From NCBI RefSeq assembly GCF_041261205.1, contig NZ_JBGCCH010000004.1:372001-436000 (forward strand): a stretch of DNA of 64,000 nt. The letters run 5' to 3'. Both the position numbers and the translations under genes were made by a program. The notes under the pieces are model-generated. The model was not told where the DNA came from and made no database searches. It was given only the letters and a program-made list of their open reading frames with translations. This document shows positions 14,358 through 24,200 of this stretch, in pieces. Every line of letters begins with the position of its first letter. Position 1 is the first letter of the stretch. The DNA is from Catenulispora sp. MAP5-51 (GTDB lineage Bacteria > Actinomycetota > Actinomycetes > Streptomycetales > Catenulisporaceae).

Positions 14358-16691
14358 ATGCCGTTCTCCGTGCGGTGCTACATCTTCGGTTTGGTGGCGG
14401 CGGCCGTGACGGTCGACGCCACGTTGCCGCTGTCGCGAACCGGGCTGCCCCTGCTGCTGGCGCTGTGCGCGCTGGTGGTCGCGGCGGAGCGGCTCTCGCG
14501 GGTCCAGATCGGCACCTCGGGCTGGACCATGTCGGTGTCGCTGGTCGTCACGCTCATCACCGTGCTGGTCCTGCCGCCGCCGGGGGCCGCGCTGGTCGGC
14601 CTGGCCAGCTCGGTGCCGATGCCCCGGCAGCCGAGCTGGACCTGGACCAAGCAGACCATCAACTCCGCGATGTCGAGCCTGATCCCGGCCAGCGGCTCGG
14701 CCGTCTGCTACCTCGCGGGCGGCCACGATTCCAGCCACTTCCTGTACTTCCCGGAGTTCCTGTGGCCCGCCGCCGCCGCGTTCACCACCTGCCTGGTGGT
14801 CAACGCGCTGGTCATCGCCAGCTATGTGGGGCTGGCCACGCACCACCGTTTCGTGGACGCCCTGCGCGGCGACATCCGCCGTGCGACCATGCCGTACTAC
14901 TCCTCGGGCGTGCTGGCGCTCATCTTCCTGTCGCTGTGGGACGACATCGGCTGGTACACCGCGCCGCTGGTGGTCGTGCCGATGTACATCGCGCACTGGA
15001 GCCTGTCGCAGTACGCGAAGGAGAACGCGGCGCACGAGGGGACGATCGCGGCGCTGGTGCAGGCCGTGGAGATCAAGGACTCCTATACCCGCGGCCACAG
15101 TGAGCGGGTCGCGCGCGGCGCGGAGATGCTCGCCGAGCAGCTGAAGATGCCGCAGGACCGCCTGGCGATGCTCCGCTTCGCCGGGTTGCTGCACGACATC
15201 GGCAAGCTCGGCGTCCCCACCCGTCTGCTCACCAGCACCGGGGGTCTGACCGAGGAGGAGTTCAAGCTCCTGTGCATGCACCCCAACCACGGGGTGGCGG
15301 TGCTGCGCGACATCCGCTTCCTGACCGAGGTCTACGAGGGCGTCCTCTACCACCACGAGCGTCTCGACGGCCGCGGCTACCCGACCGGCAAGTCCGGCGA
15401 GCAGATCCCGGAGTTCGCCCGCATCATCGGCGTCGCCGACGCCTTCGACGCGATGACCTCCACCCGCTCCTACCGCGCGGCCCGCTCGGTCGAGGAGGCG
15501 GTGGCCGAGCTGCGCCGCGGCGCCGGCACCCAGTTCGACCCGGTGCTGGTCCGCGCCTTCGAGGACGCGCTGGAGTTCGCCGAGCGCGCCGGCAAGCCGT
15601 GGGTGCCCACGGAGCTGGTGCCCGCCGAGCCCGCGCAGGACGACGGGACGAGCACGGCCGCGTCGAGCCCGTGGCCGCTGCCCAAGCGGGTGCCGGGCTT
15701 CTCCTTCGCCGACCACGACGACCCCTTCGTCCCGGTGGAGTGGTTCTCGACCTGGTACCCGAGCTGGCTGACGCCCGAGGGCGAGCCGGGCCCGGACGGC
15801 GAGGGGCAGGTCGGCGGGATCCCGGGCCAGCGCGCGGGCGAACCGGAGCCGGCGGTCGCCGAGATCGAGGCCGTGGTGGAGGCCGTGGTGGAGGCCGAGG
15901 TGGGGGCCGTGGTGGAGGCCGTGGCCGAAGCGGACCTCGACGACGGCTGGTCGGAGCGGATGCACTCGGCCGTGGTGCGCGAGCCGGAGCCGGAGCTCGA
16001 CGAGGGCTGGGCTTGGGACGCGGAGCGGGGTGCGGTCGAGGCGGAGGGTGGCGAGGCTGAGCCTGAACCCGGGTCCGAACCCGAGTCGGATCTAGAGGCT
16101 TCAGTCGAGGATCATTCGGTGACGCTGGAGCAGCCGACAAAGTCCGAGCCCGCGCCCGAGCACCCCGCCGGGAACGCCACCGCGGCACCGTCCACCCGCT
16201 GGCCGGTCGACCCCGGCCTGAACGGCGAACCCCGCGGCTCCATGCGCGTGCGCACCCCGACTCCGGCCGCCGACGGCGATCCGCGCGGTACCGGCACCGT
16301 GTCGGCCGTCGACGGCTCTGCGGCTCCGGACGCTGATTTCGACCTGCGCAAGCCGGCCGCCCTCTGCCAGGGGGTCGCGGGCCCCGCCGTCGAGCCGGGA
16401 GACGCGGCCGAGGACACTGTGGCCATGCCCAAGGCCGGCGACCCCGAAGCGTGGACCCCCTCACCGGAGCCGTGGGTCGCCTCCGAGTCGTCCGCCGAGG
16501 TCCCCGGGGCTCCGAAGGCCGGCGACCCGGCCGACGCCGACGGCCGCTCCGGGCCGTCCCTGGGCTCGGCGTGGTTCGCGCGCGGCGCGGGCGGCTCTTC
16601 CCCGACGCTCCACTTCTTCGGCCCCGGCGACAGCAGTCCGTGGCCGCCGCGCGACCCCGACGCGAAGGACTCCGAGGAGTCCCCTGCATGA
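14358..16691 (+). CDS. Membrane HD-GYP phosphohydrolase with long disordered tail
   Basis: 777 residues. An N-terminal membrane region (about 1-215, five to seven helices) precedes an HD-GYP domain (about 225-420) with H in GHSERVARGAE (about 247), the metal-binding pair in FAGLLHDIGKLG (about 276), HPNHGVAVL, YHHERLDGRGYP and IIGVADAFDAMTS. All metal-ligand motifs and the GYP triad are present, so phosphodiesterase or related phosphohydrolase activity is plausible; c-di-GMP as substrate is inference. Residues about 430-777 are low complexity, rich in Glu, Pro and Ala, with AVVEA-type repeats. ATGA overlap with the next gene. Confidence 0.88.
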   Translation: MPFSVRCYIFGLVAAAVTVDATLPLSRTGLPLLLALCALVVAAERLSRVQIGTSGWTMSVSLVVTLITVLVLPPPGAALVGLASSVPMPRQPSWTWTKQTINSAMSSLIPASGSAVCYLAGGHDSSHFLYFPEFLWPAAAAFTTCLVVNALVIASYVGLATHHRFVDALRGDIRRATMPYYSSGVLALIFLSLWDDIGWYTAPLVVVPMYIAHWSLSQYAKENAAHEGTIAALVQAVEIKDSYTRGHSERVARGAEMLAEQLKMPQDRLAMLRFAGLLHDIGKLGVPTRLLTSTGGLTEEEFKLLCMHPNHGVAVLRDIRFLTEVYEGVLYHHERLDGRGYPTGKSGEQIPEFARIIGVADAFDAMTSTRSYRAARSVEEAVAELRRGAGTQFDPVLVRAFEDALEFAERAGKPWVPTELVPAEPAQDDGTSTAASSPWPLPKRVPGFSFADHDDPFVPVEWFSTWYPSWLTPEGEPGPDGEGQVGGIPGQRAGEPEPAVAEIEAVVEAVVEAEVGAVVEAVAEADLDDGWSERMHSAVVREPEPELDEGWAWDAERGAVEAEGGEAEPEPGSEPESDLEASVEDHSVTLEQPTKSEPAPEHPAGNATAAPSTRWPVDPGLNGEPRGSMRVRTPTPAADGDPRGTGTVSAVDGSAAPDADFDLRKPAALCQGVAGPAVEPGDAAEDTVAMPKAGDPEAWTPSPEPWVASESSAEVPGAPKAGDPADADGRSGPSLGSAWFARGAGGSSPTLHFFGPGDSSPWPPRDPDAKDSEESPA

Positions 16692-18025
16692 ACCACGCCA
16701 AGCCCCCGAGCCACCGGGCCTTCGAGGCCGACAGCGACGCGCAGACGGCCTGGGCGCAGAGCAACCCGCTGCTGATCGTCCTGGCCTGCTTCGTGGCGTT
16801 CGCCGCGGTCGCCGCCTGCGCGGTCCACGGCTTCGACCAGCCCGGCTACGCCCTCGCCTTCGGCGCGATCATCGCCGCCGGCGAGGCCTTCCGGGTGCGG
16901 CTGCCCGGCGGGCGCGAGGCGGCGCCGCTGGGGGCGGCCACCGGCCTGGCCTACGCCGTGCTCACCGAGGTCGGCCACCAGCCGGCGCTGCACAACGCGT
17001 CGCAGGCGGTCGCGGTGGCGGCGTTCGGCTTCCTGGTCGGTTCCGTGCCGCACCTGGCGGTCCGGCGGCCGGCCACCCTGGACTACACCGCCCGCCGCTT
17101 CCTCATGGTCGCGCTCACCGCGTGGCTGTTCCGGATGTTCTACCTGCGCTGGGTGCTCGGCACCCGGGTCGACAACCCTCGGCTGCTGCAGCCGGACCCG
17201 CTGGACCCGACCTTCCTGAGCCGGCACCTGCACAGCCTGGCGGTGGGCTCGGCGACCGCCGGGTTCCTGCTGCTGGCCATCGTCGGCGACGGCGTGGTCG
17301 GCTCGATCCTGCAGGCCGGCCAGCACCGGCGCCCGATCCTGGCCGCGGCCCGGGACGAGGCGACCTTCACCACCCGCGTCGGGCTGGCCGTGGTGGCCAC
17401 CACTCTGCTGGTCTGCCTGGCCTCGCGCACCATGTCCATCTGGGTCCTGCCGGCCCTGTGCCTGCCGCTGGCCTTCACCCAGCTCGCGCTGCGCCGCTAC
17501 GCGCGCATCAAGGAAGTCCACCTGGAGACGATCAGGGCCCTGTCCCGCATCACCGAGGTGGCCGGCCTGACCCAGCCCGGGCACGCCCGCCGGGTGGCCC
17601 GCACCTGCCAGCGCATCGGCCGCGAGCTGGGCCTCAGCGAGGCACAGCTGCTGGACCTGGAGTACGCCTCCCTGATGCACGACATCGGGCAGCTCTCCGT
17701 CGCCGAGCCGGTGCACGGCGGCCGCACCGCGCCGCTGTCCCTGGTGCGCCAGCGCGAGCTGGCCCGGGCCGGCGCCGAGGTGATCCGCCGCGCCGGCGCC
17801 CTGGGCAACGCCGCGGAGATCGTCGAGCACCACCCCGACCCGTTCGGCGCCGCGGGCCCGCTGCCCAGCCGCATACTGCGGGTCGCCAACGACTACGACG
17901 ACCTGGCCGGCGCGCAGCCGGAGTCGGCCGAGCGCACCGAGGCGCTGCGCCACATCCGGCTCGGGCTGGCGGTGCACTACGACCCGGCGGTGGTGGAGTC
18001 GCTGAGCCGGATGGTCGGGGAGTAA
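16688..18025 (+). CDS. Membrane protein with degenerate HD domain, partner of the HD-GYP protein
   Basis: 445 residues, overlapping the HD-GYP gene by 4 bp. Membrane helices lie at about 25-110 and 140-285. The C-terminal HD-like domain has HARRVARTCQRIG, YASLMHDIGQLSVAEP (about 329; the HD pair is kept, but the GK of HDIGK is GQ), IVEHHPDPFGAAGP where the GYP motif should be, and ILRVANDYDDLAGA. Topology and order mirror the upstream protein, so it probably arose by duplication. It may be an altered-specificity enzyme or a regulatory partner. Confidence 0.8.
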   Translation: MNHAKPPSHRAFEADSDAQTAWAQSNPLLIVLACFVAFAAVAACAVHGFDQPGYALAFGAIIAAGEAFRVRLPGGREAAPLGAATGLAYAVLTEVGHQPALHNASQAVAVAAFGFLVGSVPHLAVRRPATLDYTARRFLMVALTAWLFRMFYLRWVLGTRVDNPRLLQPDPLDPTFLSRHLHSLAVGSATAGFLLLAIVGDGVVGSILQAGQHRRPILAAARDEATFTTRVGLAVVATTLLVCLASRTMSIWVLPALCLPLAFTQLALRRYARIKEVHLETIRALSRITEVAGLTQPGHARRVARTCQRIGRELGLSEAQLLDLEYASLMHDIGQLSVAEPVHGGRTAPLSLVRQRELARAGAEVIRRAGALGNAAEIVEHHPDPFGAAGPLPSRILRVANDYDDLAGAQPESAERTEALRHIRLGLAVHYDPAVVESLSRMVGE

Positions 18026-18114
18026 CCACCACCCCTGCGCGGGCATGTACGTGGTGCGGCGTGATTGGATGCGCTCGTACATCGTTAGCTTGTGACTGCG
18101 AGGGAGCATCGAAC

Positions 18115-18330
18115 GTGGCCGAGGAAGTCCGCGCCGAGATGGTGGCCAACGTGTGGAAGATCGTGGTCGCCGAGGGCGACGACGTCGAGGACGGCGACAC
18201 GATCGTGATCCTCGAGTCGATGAAGATGGAGATCCCGGTCCTGGCCGAGGTCTCGGGCAAGGTGTCGCGCCTGGGCGTGGCCGAGGGCGACGTGGTGCAG
18301 GAGGGGGACCTCATCGCCGTGATCGGCTGA
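18115..18330 (+). CDS. Small biotin/lipoyl-attachment carrier protein
   Basis: 71 residues, essentially one biotinyl domain: AEMVANVWKIVVAEGDDVEDGDTIVILESMKMEIPV and VSRLGVAEGDVVQEGDLIAVIG. The lysine of ESMKMEIP is the expected biotinylation site, and the domain matches the carboxyl-carrier type of acyl-CoA carboxylases. No carboxylase subunit is adjacent; the BsaP-like protein that supports biotin synthase lies 94 bp downstream on the other strand. GTG 18115 follows GAGGGA at a suitable distance. Confidence 0.9.
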   Translation: MAEEVRAEMVANVWKIVVAEGDDVEDGDTIVILESMKMEIPVLAEVSGKVSRLGVAEGDVVQEGDLIAVIG

Positions 18331-18350
18331 GGTCTCAGCCCGCTCATGAC

Positions 18351-18387
18351 GAAGCGCGCCGCCGGATCCCTCCGGTCGGCGCGCTTC
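18351..18387. terminator. Terminator between convergent carrier-protein and bsaP genes
   Basis: GAAGCGCGCCG (18351-18361) pairs with 18377-18387, extended by an inner CCGG pair (18362-18365 with 18372-18375). It lies between two genes that face each other and may serve both. Confidence 0.75.
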
Positions 18388-18424
18388 TGTGTTGCTCAGG
18401 CTGGTGTTCCTCAGCCTGCGTTCC

Positions 18425-18604
18425 TCAGCCCGTGACGGTCCCGTGCTCGACGCAGCGCGCCGACCACCCGGTGGGCACGACCTGCACCACCATCCGCCGC
18501 CGGCAGTGCCCGCAGTACCGCGGCGGTTCCAGCTCCGCCCGCGCGGCGCACCGCTCATGTCCGGTCACCGCCGTCGGCTCGCCGCACTGCCCGCAGTAGT
18601 CCAT
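18425..18604 (-). CDS. bsaP: BsaP-like biotin synthase auxiliary protein
   Basis: 59 residues from ATG 18604. Two Cys clusters: N-terminal YCGQCG and the C-terminal signature [27 protein letters not shown]. The second strongly resembles the mycobacterial Rv1590 family, BsaP, thought to support the iron-sulfur cluster of biotin synthase. That family is usually encoded beside bioB; here bioB is 13 kb away and the near neighbour is a biotin-acceptor protein. The match is from memory of the motif, so the family call is good but the function is inferred. An upstream in-frame start would add up to 29 residues. Confidence 0.75.
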   Translation of the reverse strand: MDYCGQCGEPTAVTGHERCAARAELEPPRYCGHCRRRMVVQVVPTGWSARCVEHGTVTG

Positions 18605-18706
18605 GCAGGCAAGGTAACACCCGCTCACCCTTCTCCCGCCACCGCCCGGATGCCGCCGAACAGGTGACGCGGCTTTGGTATCACAGAACACGCCTCCACT
18701 ACGCTG

Positions 18707-18740
18707 CGTGATCAGCTGTCCACCGTGATCAGCTGTCCAC
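18707..18740 (+). promoter_or_regulatory. Exact tandem 17-bp repeat upstream of cydA
   Basis: CGTGATCAGCTGTCCAC occurs twice head to tail with no gap (18707-18723 and 18724-18740), ending 19 bp before the cydA start codon. Each copy contains TGATCA and CAGCTG half-palindromes. TACGCT just upstream (18700-18705) resembles a -10 box, which would put the repeats at the transcript start, an operator-like place. The Rex consensus known for cyd operons in relatives is not visible here. Confidence 0.55.
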
Positions 18741-18759
18741 GCCCGCAGGAGGCCGAGCC

Positions 18760-20199
18760 GTGTACCCGTCCGTGACCACCGCGATGGACCCGGTGTTGGT
18801 GGCGCGCTGGCAGTTCGCGAGCACCACGGTCTACCACTTCCTGTTCGTCCCGCTGACCATCGGCACGGCGTTCCTGGTCGCCGGCTTCCAGACGGCCTGG
18901 TACCGCACCGGCAAGGAGCAGTACTACCGGGCCACGAAGTTCTGGGGCCGGCTGTTCCTGATCAACTTCGCCCTCGGCCTGGTCACCGGGCTCGTGCAGG
19001 AGTTCCAGTTCGGCATGAACTGGTCGGAGTACTCCCGCTTCGTCGGCGACATCTTCGGCTCGCCGCTGGCCATCGAGGCGCTGCTGGCGTTCTTCCTGGA
19101 GTCCACGTTCCTGGGCCTGTGGATCTTCGGCTGGGAGCGGCTGCCCAGGGGCGTGCACCTGGCCTGCATCTGGATCGCCGCGTTCGGCACCATGGCCAGC
19201 GCCTACTTCATCCTGGCGGCCAACTCCTTCATGCAGCACCCGGTCGGCTACGTGTACAACGAGCTCAAGGGCCGCGTGGAGCTGACCGACTTCTGGGCCG
19301 TGATCACCCAGCGGACCACCGTGATCACTTTCCTGCACGTGCTGACCGCCTGTTTCCTGTGCGCCGGCGCCGCGCTGGTCGGCATCTCCTGCTACCACCT
19401 GCGCAAGAAGCAGGAGCCCGCGGTCTTCCGGCCCTCGCTGCTGGTCGGGCTCTGGGCCCTGCTGATCGCCGGCGTCGGGGTCGCGCTGACCGGGGACCAG
19501 CAGGGCAAGGTGATGTTCGAGCAGCAGCCGATGAAGATGGCCTCGGCCGAGGCGCTGTGGGACACCCAGGGCCCGGCGCCGTTCTCCCTGTTCGCCATCG
19601 GCGACGTGGAGAAGGGCCGCAACTCGGTCGAGATCCAGATCCCGCGCCTGCTGTCCTTCCTGGCCCACGGCAACTTCCACGACCCGGTCCCCGGCATCAA
19701 CCAGACCAATGCCGCCGAGCAGGCCGAGTTCGGGCCCGGCGACTACCGGCCGTGGATCCCGATGGCGTACTGGTCCTTCCGCTGGATGATCGGCTTCGGG
19801 ATGTTCTCGGTCCTGGTGGCGGTCGTCGGGCTCTGGTTCACCCGCCGGGGCCGCACGCCGTCCGGCCGCTGGGGCGCCTGGTTCTGGCGCTTCGGCCTGT
19901 GGACCCTGGTCTTCCCGGTGATCGGCTCGGCCTGGGGCTGGATCTTCACCGAGACCGGACGCCAGCCCTGGATCGTCTACGGCCTGATGCGCACCCGCGA
20001 CGGCGTCTCGACGTCGGTGCCGGCCGGCCGGGTGCTCACCTCGCTGATCCTGTTCGCGGCGCTCTACGCGGTGCTCGCGGTGGTCGAGGTGGGCCTGTGT
20101 GTCAAGTACGTCCGCGCCGGGGCCCACGACGTCGTCCCGGCGGCCGCGCCGGCCGGTTCCGACGGCGACGACGACCAGCCGCTGGCGTTCGCGTACTGA
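18760..20199 (+). CDS. cydA: Cytochrome bd ubiquinol/menaquinol oxidase subunit I
   Basis: The haem-bearing quinol-oxidising subunit of the high-affinity terminal oxidase. 479 residues, about nine membrane helices. Visible family marks: [20 protein letters not shown] (haem b595 His ligand), [64 protein letters not shown] and [13 protein letters not shown]. The quinol loop is the short form usual in actinobacteria. GTG 18760 is placed by AGGAGG 7 bp upstream. First gene of cydA-cydB-cydDC. Confidence 0.97.
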   Translation: MYPSVTTAMDPVLVARWQFASTTVYHFLFVPLTIGTAFLVAGFQTAWYRTGKEQYYRATKFWGRLFLINFALGLVTGLVQEFQFGMNWSEYSRFVGDIFGSPLAIEALLAFFLESTFLGLWIFGWERLPRGVHLACIWIAAFGTMASAYFILAANSFMQHPVGYVYNELKGRVELTDFWAVITQRTTVITFLHVLTACFLCAGAALVGISCYHLRKKQEPAVFRPSLLVGLWALLIAGVGVALTGDQQGKVMFEQQPMKMASAEALWDTQGPAPFSLFAIGDVEKGRNSVEIQIPRLLSFLAHGNFHDPVPGINQTNAAEQAEFGPGDYRPWIPMAYWSFRWMIGFGMFSVLVAVVGLWFTRRGRTPSGRWGAWFWRFGLWTLVFPVIGSAWGWIFTETGRQPWIVYGLMRTRDGVSTSVPAGRVLTSLILFAALYAVLAVVEVGLCVKYVRAGAHDVVPAAAPAGSDGDDDQPLAFAY

Positions 20200-20238
20200 G
20201 CGTCGGCTTCGCGCCCTGAGCACGAGAGGTGGACGGCC

Positions 20239-21243
20239 GTGAGCCTGGTGGACTTCTGGTACCTGCTGATCGCGGTGCTGTGGATCGGCTACTTCTTCCT
20301 GGAGGGCTTCGACTTCGGGGTCGGGATCCTGACCCGGGTGCTGGCGCGCGACGAGACCGAGCGCCGGGTCCTGATCAACACCATCGGCCCGGTCTGGGAC
20401 GGCAACGAGGTGTGGGTGATCACGGCGATCGGCGCCACCTTCGCCGCGTTCCCCAACTGGTACGCCACCCTGCTGTCCGGGTTCTACGTGCCGTTGCTCC
20501 TGGTGCTGCTGGCCCTGATCGTCCGCAACGTCGCCTTCGAGTACCGCGGCAAGAGCGACGCCCGGCACCGTCCCTGGTGGGACTGGTGCATCTTCCTCGG
20601 CTCGCTGCTCCCGCCGCTGCTGTGGGGCCTGGTGTTCGGCTGCATGTTCTCCGGCACCGCCATCGGCCCCGACATGAACTTCCACGGCACGATGTCCGAC
20701 TTCCTCACCACCTTCGACGGCATCGTCGGCGCCCTGGCCTTCCTGGTCCTGTTCCTCACCCACGGCGCCGTCTACACCGCGCTGAAGACCCGCGGCCCGA
20801 TCCGCGACGGTGCGCGGCGGCTCGCGGTTCCGGGCGCGCTGGTGAGCGTGGTGCTGGTCGGCGTGCTGCTGGGCCGGGTGAACAACCGCTGGGGTGGGCC
20901 GCTGTCCTGGACGGTGGCGGTGGTGCCGCTGGTGGCGCTGCTGGTGTGCGCGGCCGTGCTGCGGACCGGGCGGCGGGACGGCTGGGCCTTCGTGTTGTCG
21001 GGGGTGGCGGTGGCGGCGATGGTGGCGTCGATGTTCATCGCGCTGTTCCCGATCGTGATGCCCTCCTCGCTGAACCCGCAGTGGTCGCTGACGGTGCACT
21101 CGGCGGCGTCCTCGCACTACACGCTGACGGTGATGAGTGTGGTGGCGTGCGTGTTCACGCCGCTGGTGCTGCTGTATCAGAGCTGGACGTACTGGGTGTT
21201 CCGCAAGCGGATCGGGGTTCGGAACATCCCGGCGGCGCACTGA
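20239..21243 (+). CDS. cydB: Cytochrome bd oxidase subunit II
   Basis: 334 residues, about eight membrane helices, the partner of CydA. Signature segments are FWYLLIAVLWIGYFFLEGFDFGVGIL, INTIGPVWDGNEVWVITAIGATFAAFPNWYATLLSGFYVPLLLVL and NVAFEYRGK. Its stop TGA overlaps the ATG of a nine-codon mini-ORF that leads into cydDC (TGATG). GTG 20239 follows GAGAGGTGGA. The product sits in the cytoplasmic membrane. Confidence 0.97.
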   Translation: MSLVDFWYLLIAVLWIGYFFLEGFDFGVGILTRVLARDETERRVLINTIGPVWDGNEVWVITAIGATFAAFPNWYATLLSGFYVPLLLVLLALIVRNVAFEYRGKSDARHRPWWDWCIFLGSLLPPLLWGLVFGCMFSGTAIGPDMNFHGTMSDFLTTFDGIVGALAFLVLFLTHGAVYTALKTRGPIRDGARRLAVPGALVSVVLVGVLLGRVNNRWGGPLSWTVAVVPLVALLVCAAVLRTGRRDGWAFVLSGVAVAAMVASMFIALFPIVMPSSLNPQWSLTVHSAASSHYTLTVMSVVACVFTPLVLLYQSWTYWVFRKRIGVRNIPAAH

Positions 21244-21272
21244 TGGCCTCGCGCGTCTCGGTGTGGTGCTGA
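21243..21272 (+). CDS. Nine-codon mini-ORF bridging cydB and cydDC
   Basis: ATG 21243 overlaps the cydB stop and encodes MASRVSVWC; its stop TGA (21270-21272) overlaps ATG 21272 of cydDC. Both junctions are TGATG, so a ribosome could pass from cydB through the mini-ORF to cydDC by termination-reinitiation. The peptide ends Trp-Cys. It may be a coupling device or chance. If cydDC really starts at GTG 21263 or 21266, the exact bridge disappears. Confidence 0.35.
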   Translation: MASRVSVWC

Positions 21273-24200
21273 TGCTCGACCGTCGGCTGGCGCTTCACGC
21301 CGGCGCGGTGCGTCCGTGGGTGGTGCTGTGCGCGGCGCTCGGGACGCTGTCGGCGCTGTCGGTGATCGGCCAGGCGTGGGCGCTGGCCTCGCTGATCGCG
21401 GTCGGCTTCCGAGATCAGCCGGCCGCCACGGCGCCGGCGGTCTGGCCGTGGCTGGCGCTGCTGGCCGTCAGCGTCGGGGCGCGGGCGGCGATCGCGTGGG
21501 CCACGGAGGCGGCGGCGTTCCGGGCGGCGGCGTCGGTGAAGTCGGAGCTGCGCGGCCGCCTGGCCGCCGCCTTCCTGGCGCTGGGCCCGCGATGGCTGGC
21601 CGGCCGCAAGACCGCCCCGCTGGTGACGCTGTCCACCCGCGGCGTGGACGGCCTGGACGGCTACTTCGCGCGCTACCTGCCGCAGCTGGTGCTCTCGGCG
21701 ACGGTCCCGGCGGCGGTCCTGGCGGTGCTGTTCACCGCGGACTGGGAATCAGGCCTCATCGTCGCGGTGACGCTCCCGCTGATCCCGCTGCTCCTGTGGC
21801 TGGTCGGCGCGGCGACGCGCACGCACGTGGAGCGCCGCCGCCGGGCCCTGGACGTGCTGGCCGGACACTTCCTGGACGTGGTCGCGGGCCTGCCGGACCT
21901 GCTGGTCTTCGGCCGCGCCCGGGCCCAGGCCGCCGCGATCCGGCGCGCGACGGACGAGGACCGCGCGGCGACGCTGCGGACGCTGCGGCTGGCGTTCCTG
22001 TCGTCGCTGGTGCTGGAGCTGGCCTCGACGATCGCGGTGGCGATGGCCGCGGTCGGCGTGGGCCTCCGGCTGGTGGCCGGGACGCTGGACCTGCGCACGG
22101 GTCTGCTGGTGCTGATCCTGGCGCCGGAGGCGTACTGGCCGCTGCGGCAGGTGGGGGCGTTCTACCACGCGAGCGCGGAGGGGACGGCGGCTGCGGCGGA
22201 GGTTTTGGAGGTGCTGGAGGCGGTGCCGGCGGGGTCGGTGGGGTCGAGTCGGGTCCCGGTCCCGATCCCGATGCCGCGTGTCTCGCTGCCTGCCGCCGGT
22301 ATCGAGATCAAGGGGCTGACGGTCAGATACCCGGGCCGTGAGGAACCGGCTTTGTCGGACTTCTCTCTGATGGTGGCGCCGGGGGAGTGCGTGGCACTGG
22401 TCGGGGCTTCGGGCGCGGGCAAGTCGACGGTGCTGAAGGCCCTGCTGGGCTTCGTGGACCCGGAGTCGGGAACGGCGGCCACCGGCGCACCGGTGGCGTG
22501 GCTGCCGCAGCATCCGTACTTGTTTGCCGGGACGGTGGCGGAGAACGTGCGCCTGGCCCGCCCGGACGCCCAGGACGCGGCGGTCTGGGCGGCCCTGCAC
22601 GCGGCGGCGGCAGCGGACTTCGTCGCGGCCCTTCCAGGCGGTCTGGCAGCCCAGATTGGCGAGGGCGGCCACGGGCTGTCGGCAGGCCAGCGGCAACGGC
22701 TCGGCATTGCCCGGGCTTTCCTGGCGGACCGCCCGGTGGTCCTGCTCGACGAGCCGACCGCGTCCCTGGACCCGGCTGCGGAGGCCGAGGTGGTGGCCGG
22801 CATCCGCCGCCTTATGGCGGGCCGCACCGCGCTCGTGGTGGCGCACCGTGCGGCGCTTCTGGAGGTGGCCGATCGGGTGGTGGTGGTCGGGCGCACCGCT
22901 GAGGTGGATGGATGCGAGCCGGAAGAGGCTTCGCCTGCCGACTACTGCGATGCTGCCGCCGAGCGCTGTGCAGCAGTCGAGTGCGATGTCCCAGCCGACC
23001 GCCACCCGACCGCCCGCCTCGCCCTCGCCTCCGCCCTCGGCGCCGCAGCGTTCGCCGCCGCGGCCGGCCTGGCGGCCACGTCGGCGTGGCTCATCTCGCG
23101 GGCGGCGCAGCGTCCGCCGATCTTCGATCTCATGATCGCCATCACCGCGGTCCGGACCTTCGGCATCGGCCGGGCCGTGTTCCGCTATGCCGAGCGTCTC
23201 GTCGCGCACGATGCGGCCTATCGGATCCTCGCCTCCCTCCGTGCACGCACCTACGACCGCCTCTGCCGCCAGGCGCCGGGGCGGCGGCGTGGCGAGTTGC
23301 TGGCCCGCTTCGTCGCCGACGTCGACGCGGTCCAGGACCGCTACGTCCGCTTCCTGATCCCGGCGGCCGCGGCGGGGGTGGTCGGCGCGGTCGGCGTCGC
23401 GGCGCTGGCGACGGCGCTGCCGAGTGTCGCGGCGATCACGGCCCTGGGCCTGCTCGCCACCGGCATCGTGATCCCGCTCGTGGCATCCCGCACCTCCGCC
23501 AAGGCCGACCGGCACCTGGCCCCGGCCAAAGGCCGCCTCACCGCCGAACTCCACGACCTCCTGCGCGGCGCCCCCGACCTGATCGCCGTCGGCGCCACCG
23601 CGCCCCGCCTGAAGCGCGTCCAGGCCGCCGACCACGACGTCACCGCCGCCGAACGCCGCTCAGCCGCCGCCCGGGGCCTCGGCGCGGCGCTCACGATCCT
23701 CGCGACCGGCGCCACGGTCTGGGGCGCCGCCTACGCCGGACTGGAGGTGCTGCACGAGGGTGCGGCCCAGGCCACACAAGCGGCCACACAGGGGCCCACA
23801 GCTGCTGTCGGCCACGCCTTCGCTACTGCCGCTGGCCACGCTGCTGTCGGCCATACCTTCGCTACTCCCGCTGGCCACGCCGCCACAGCAGCCACAGCCG
23901 CTGCGCACCAAGCAGCAACCCACCCCCACATCCCCGCCACCCTCCTGGCCGTCCTCGTCCTCACCCCCCTCGCCCTCCTCGAAGCCACCGCCGCCCTCCC
24001 CCAAGCCCTCCAGCACCTCCGCCGCGCCCGAGCCGCCGAGCTCCGCGTCCGCGAAGTCCTCGCCGCCCCCGACGCCGTCCGCGAGCCCACCGCCCCGCCC
24101 GAGCTCCCGTCGGACCACACCATCCGCGTCGCCGACCTCCACGTCACCTGGCCCGGCCGTCCCGAGCCCGCCCTCAGCGGTCTCGACCTCGACCTCGCGC

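Noticed and set aside
18661-18760. Rex or similar known redox-regulator site before cydA
   Set aside because: No TTGTGAA-N4-TTCACAA-like sequence is present; only the tandem repeat stands out.
18712-21240. 842-codon open frame opposite cydA-cydB
   Set aside because: His/Gln/Arg/Asp-rich translation with no domain; typical shadow of membrane-protein genes in high-GC DNA.
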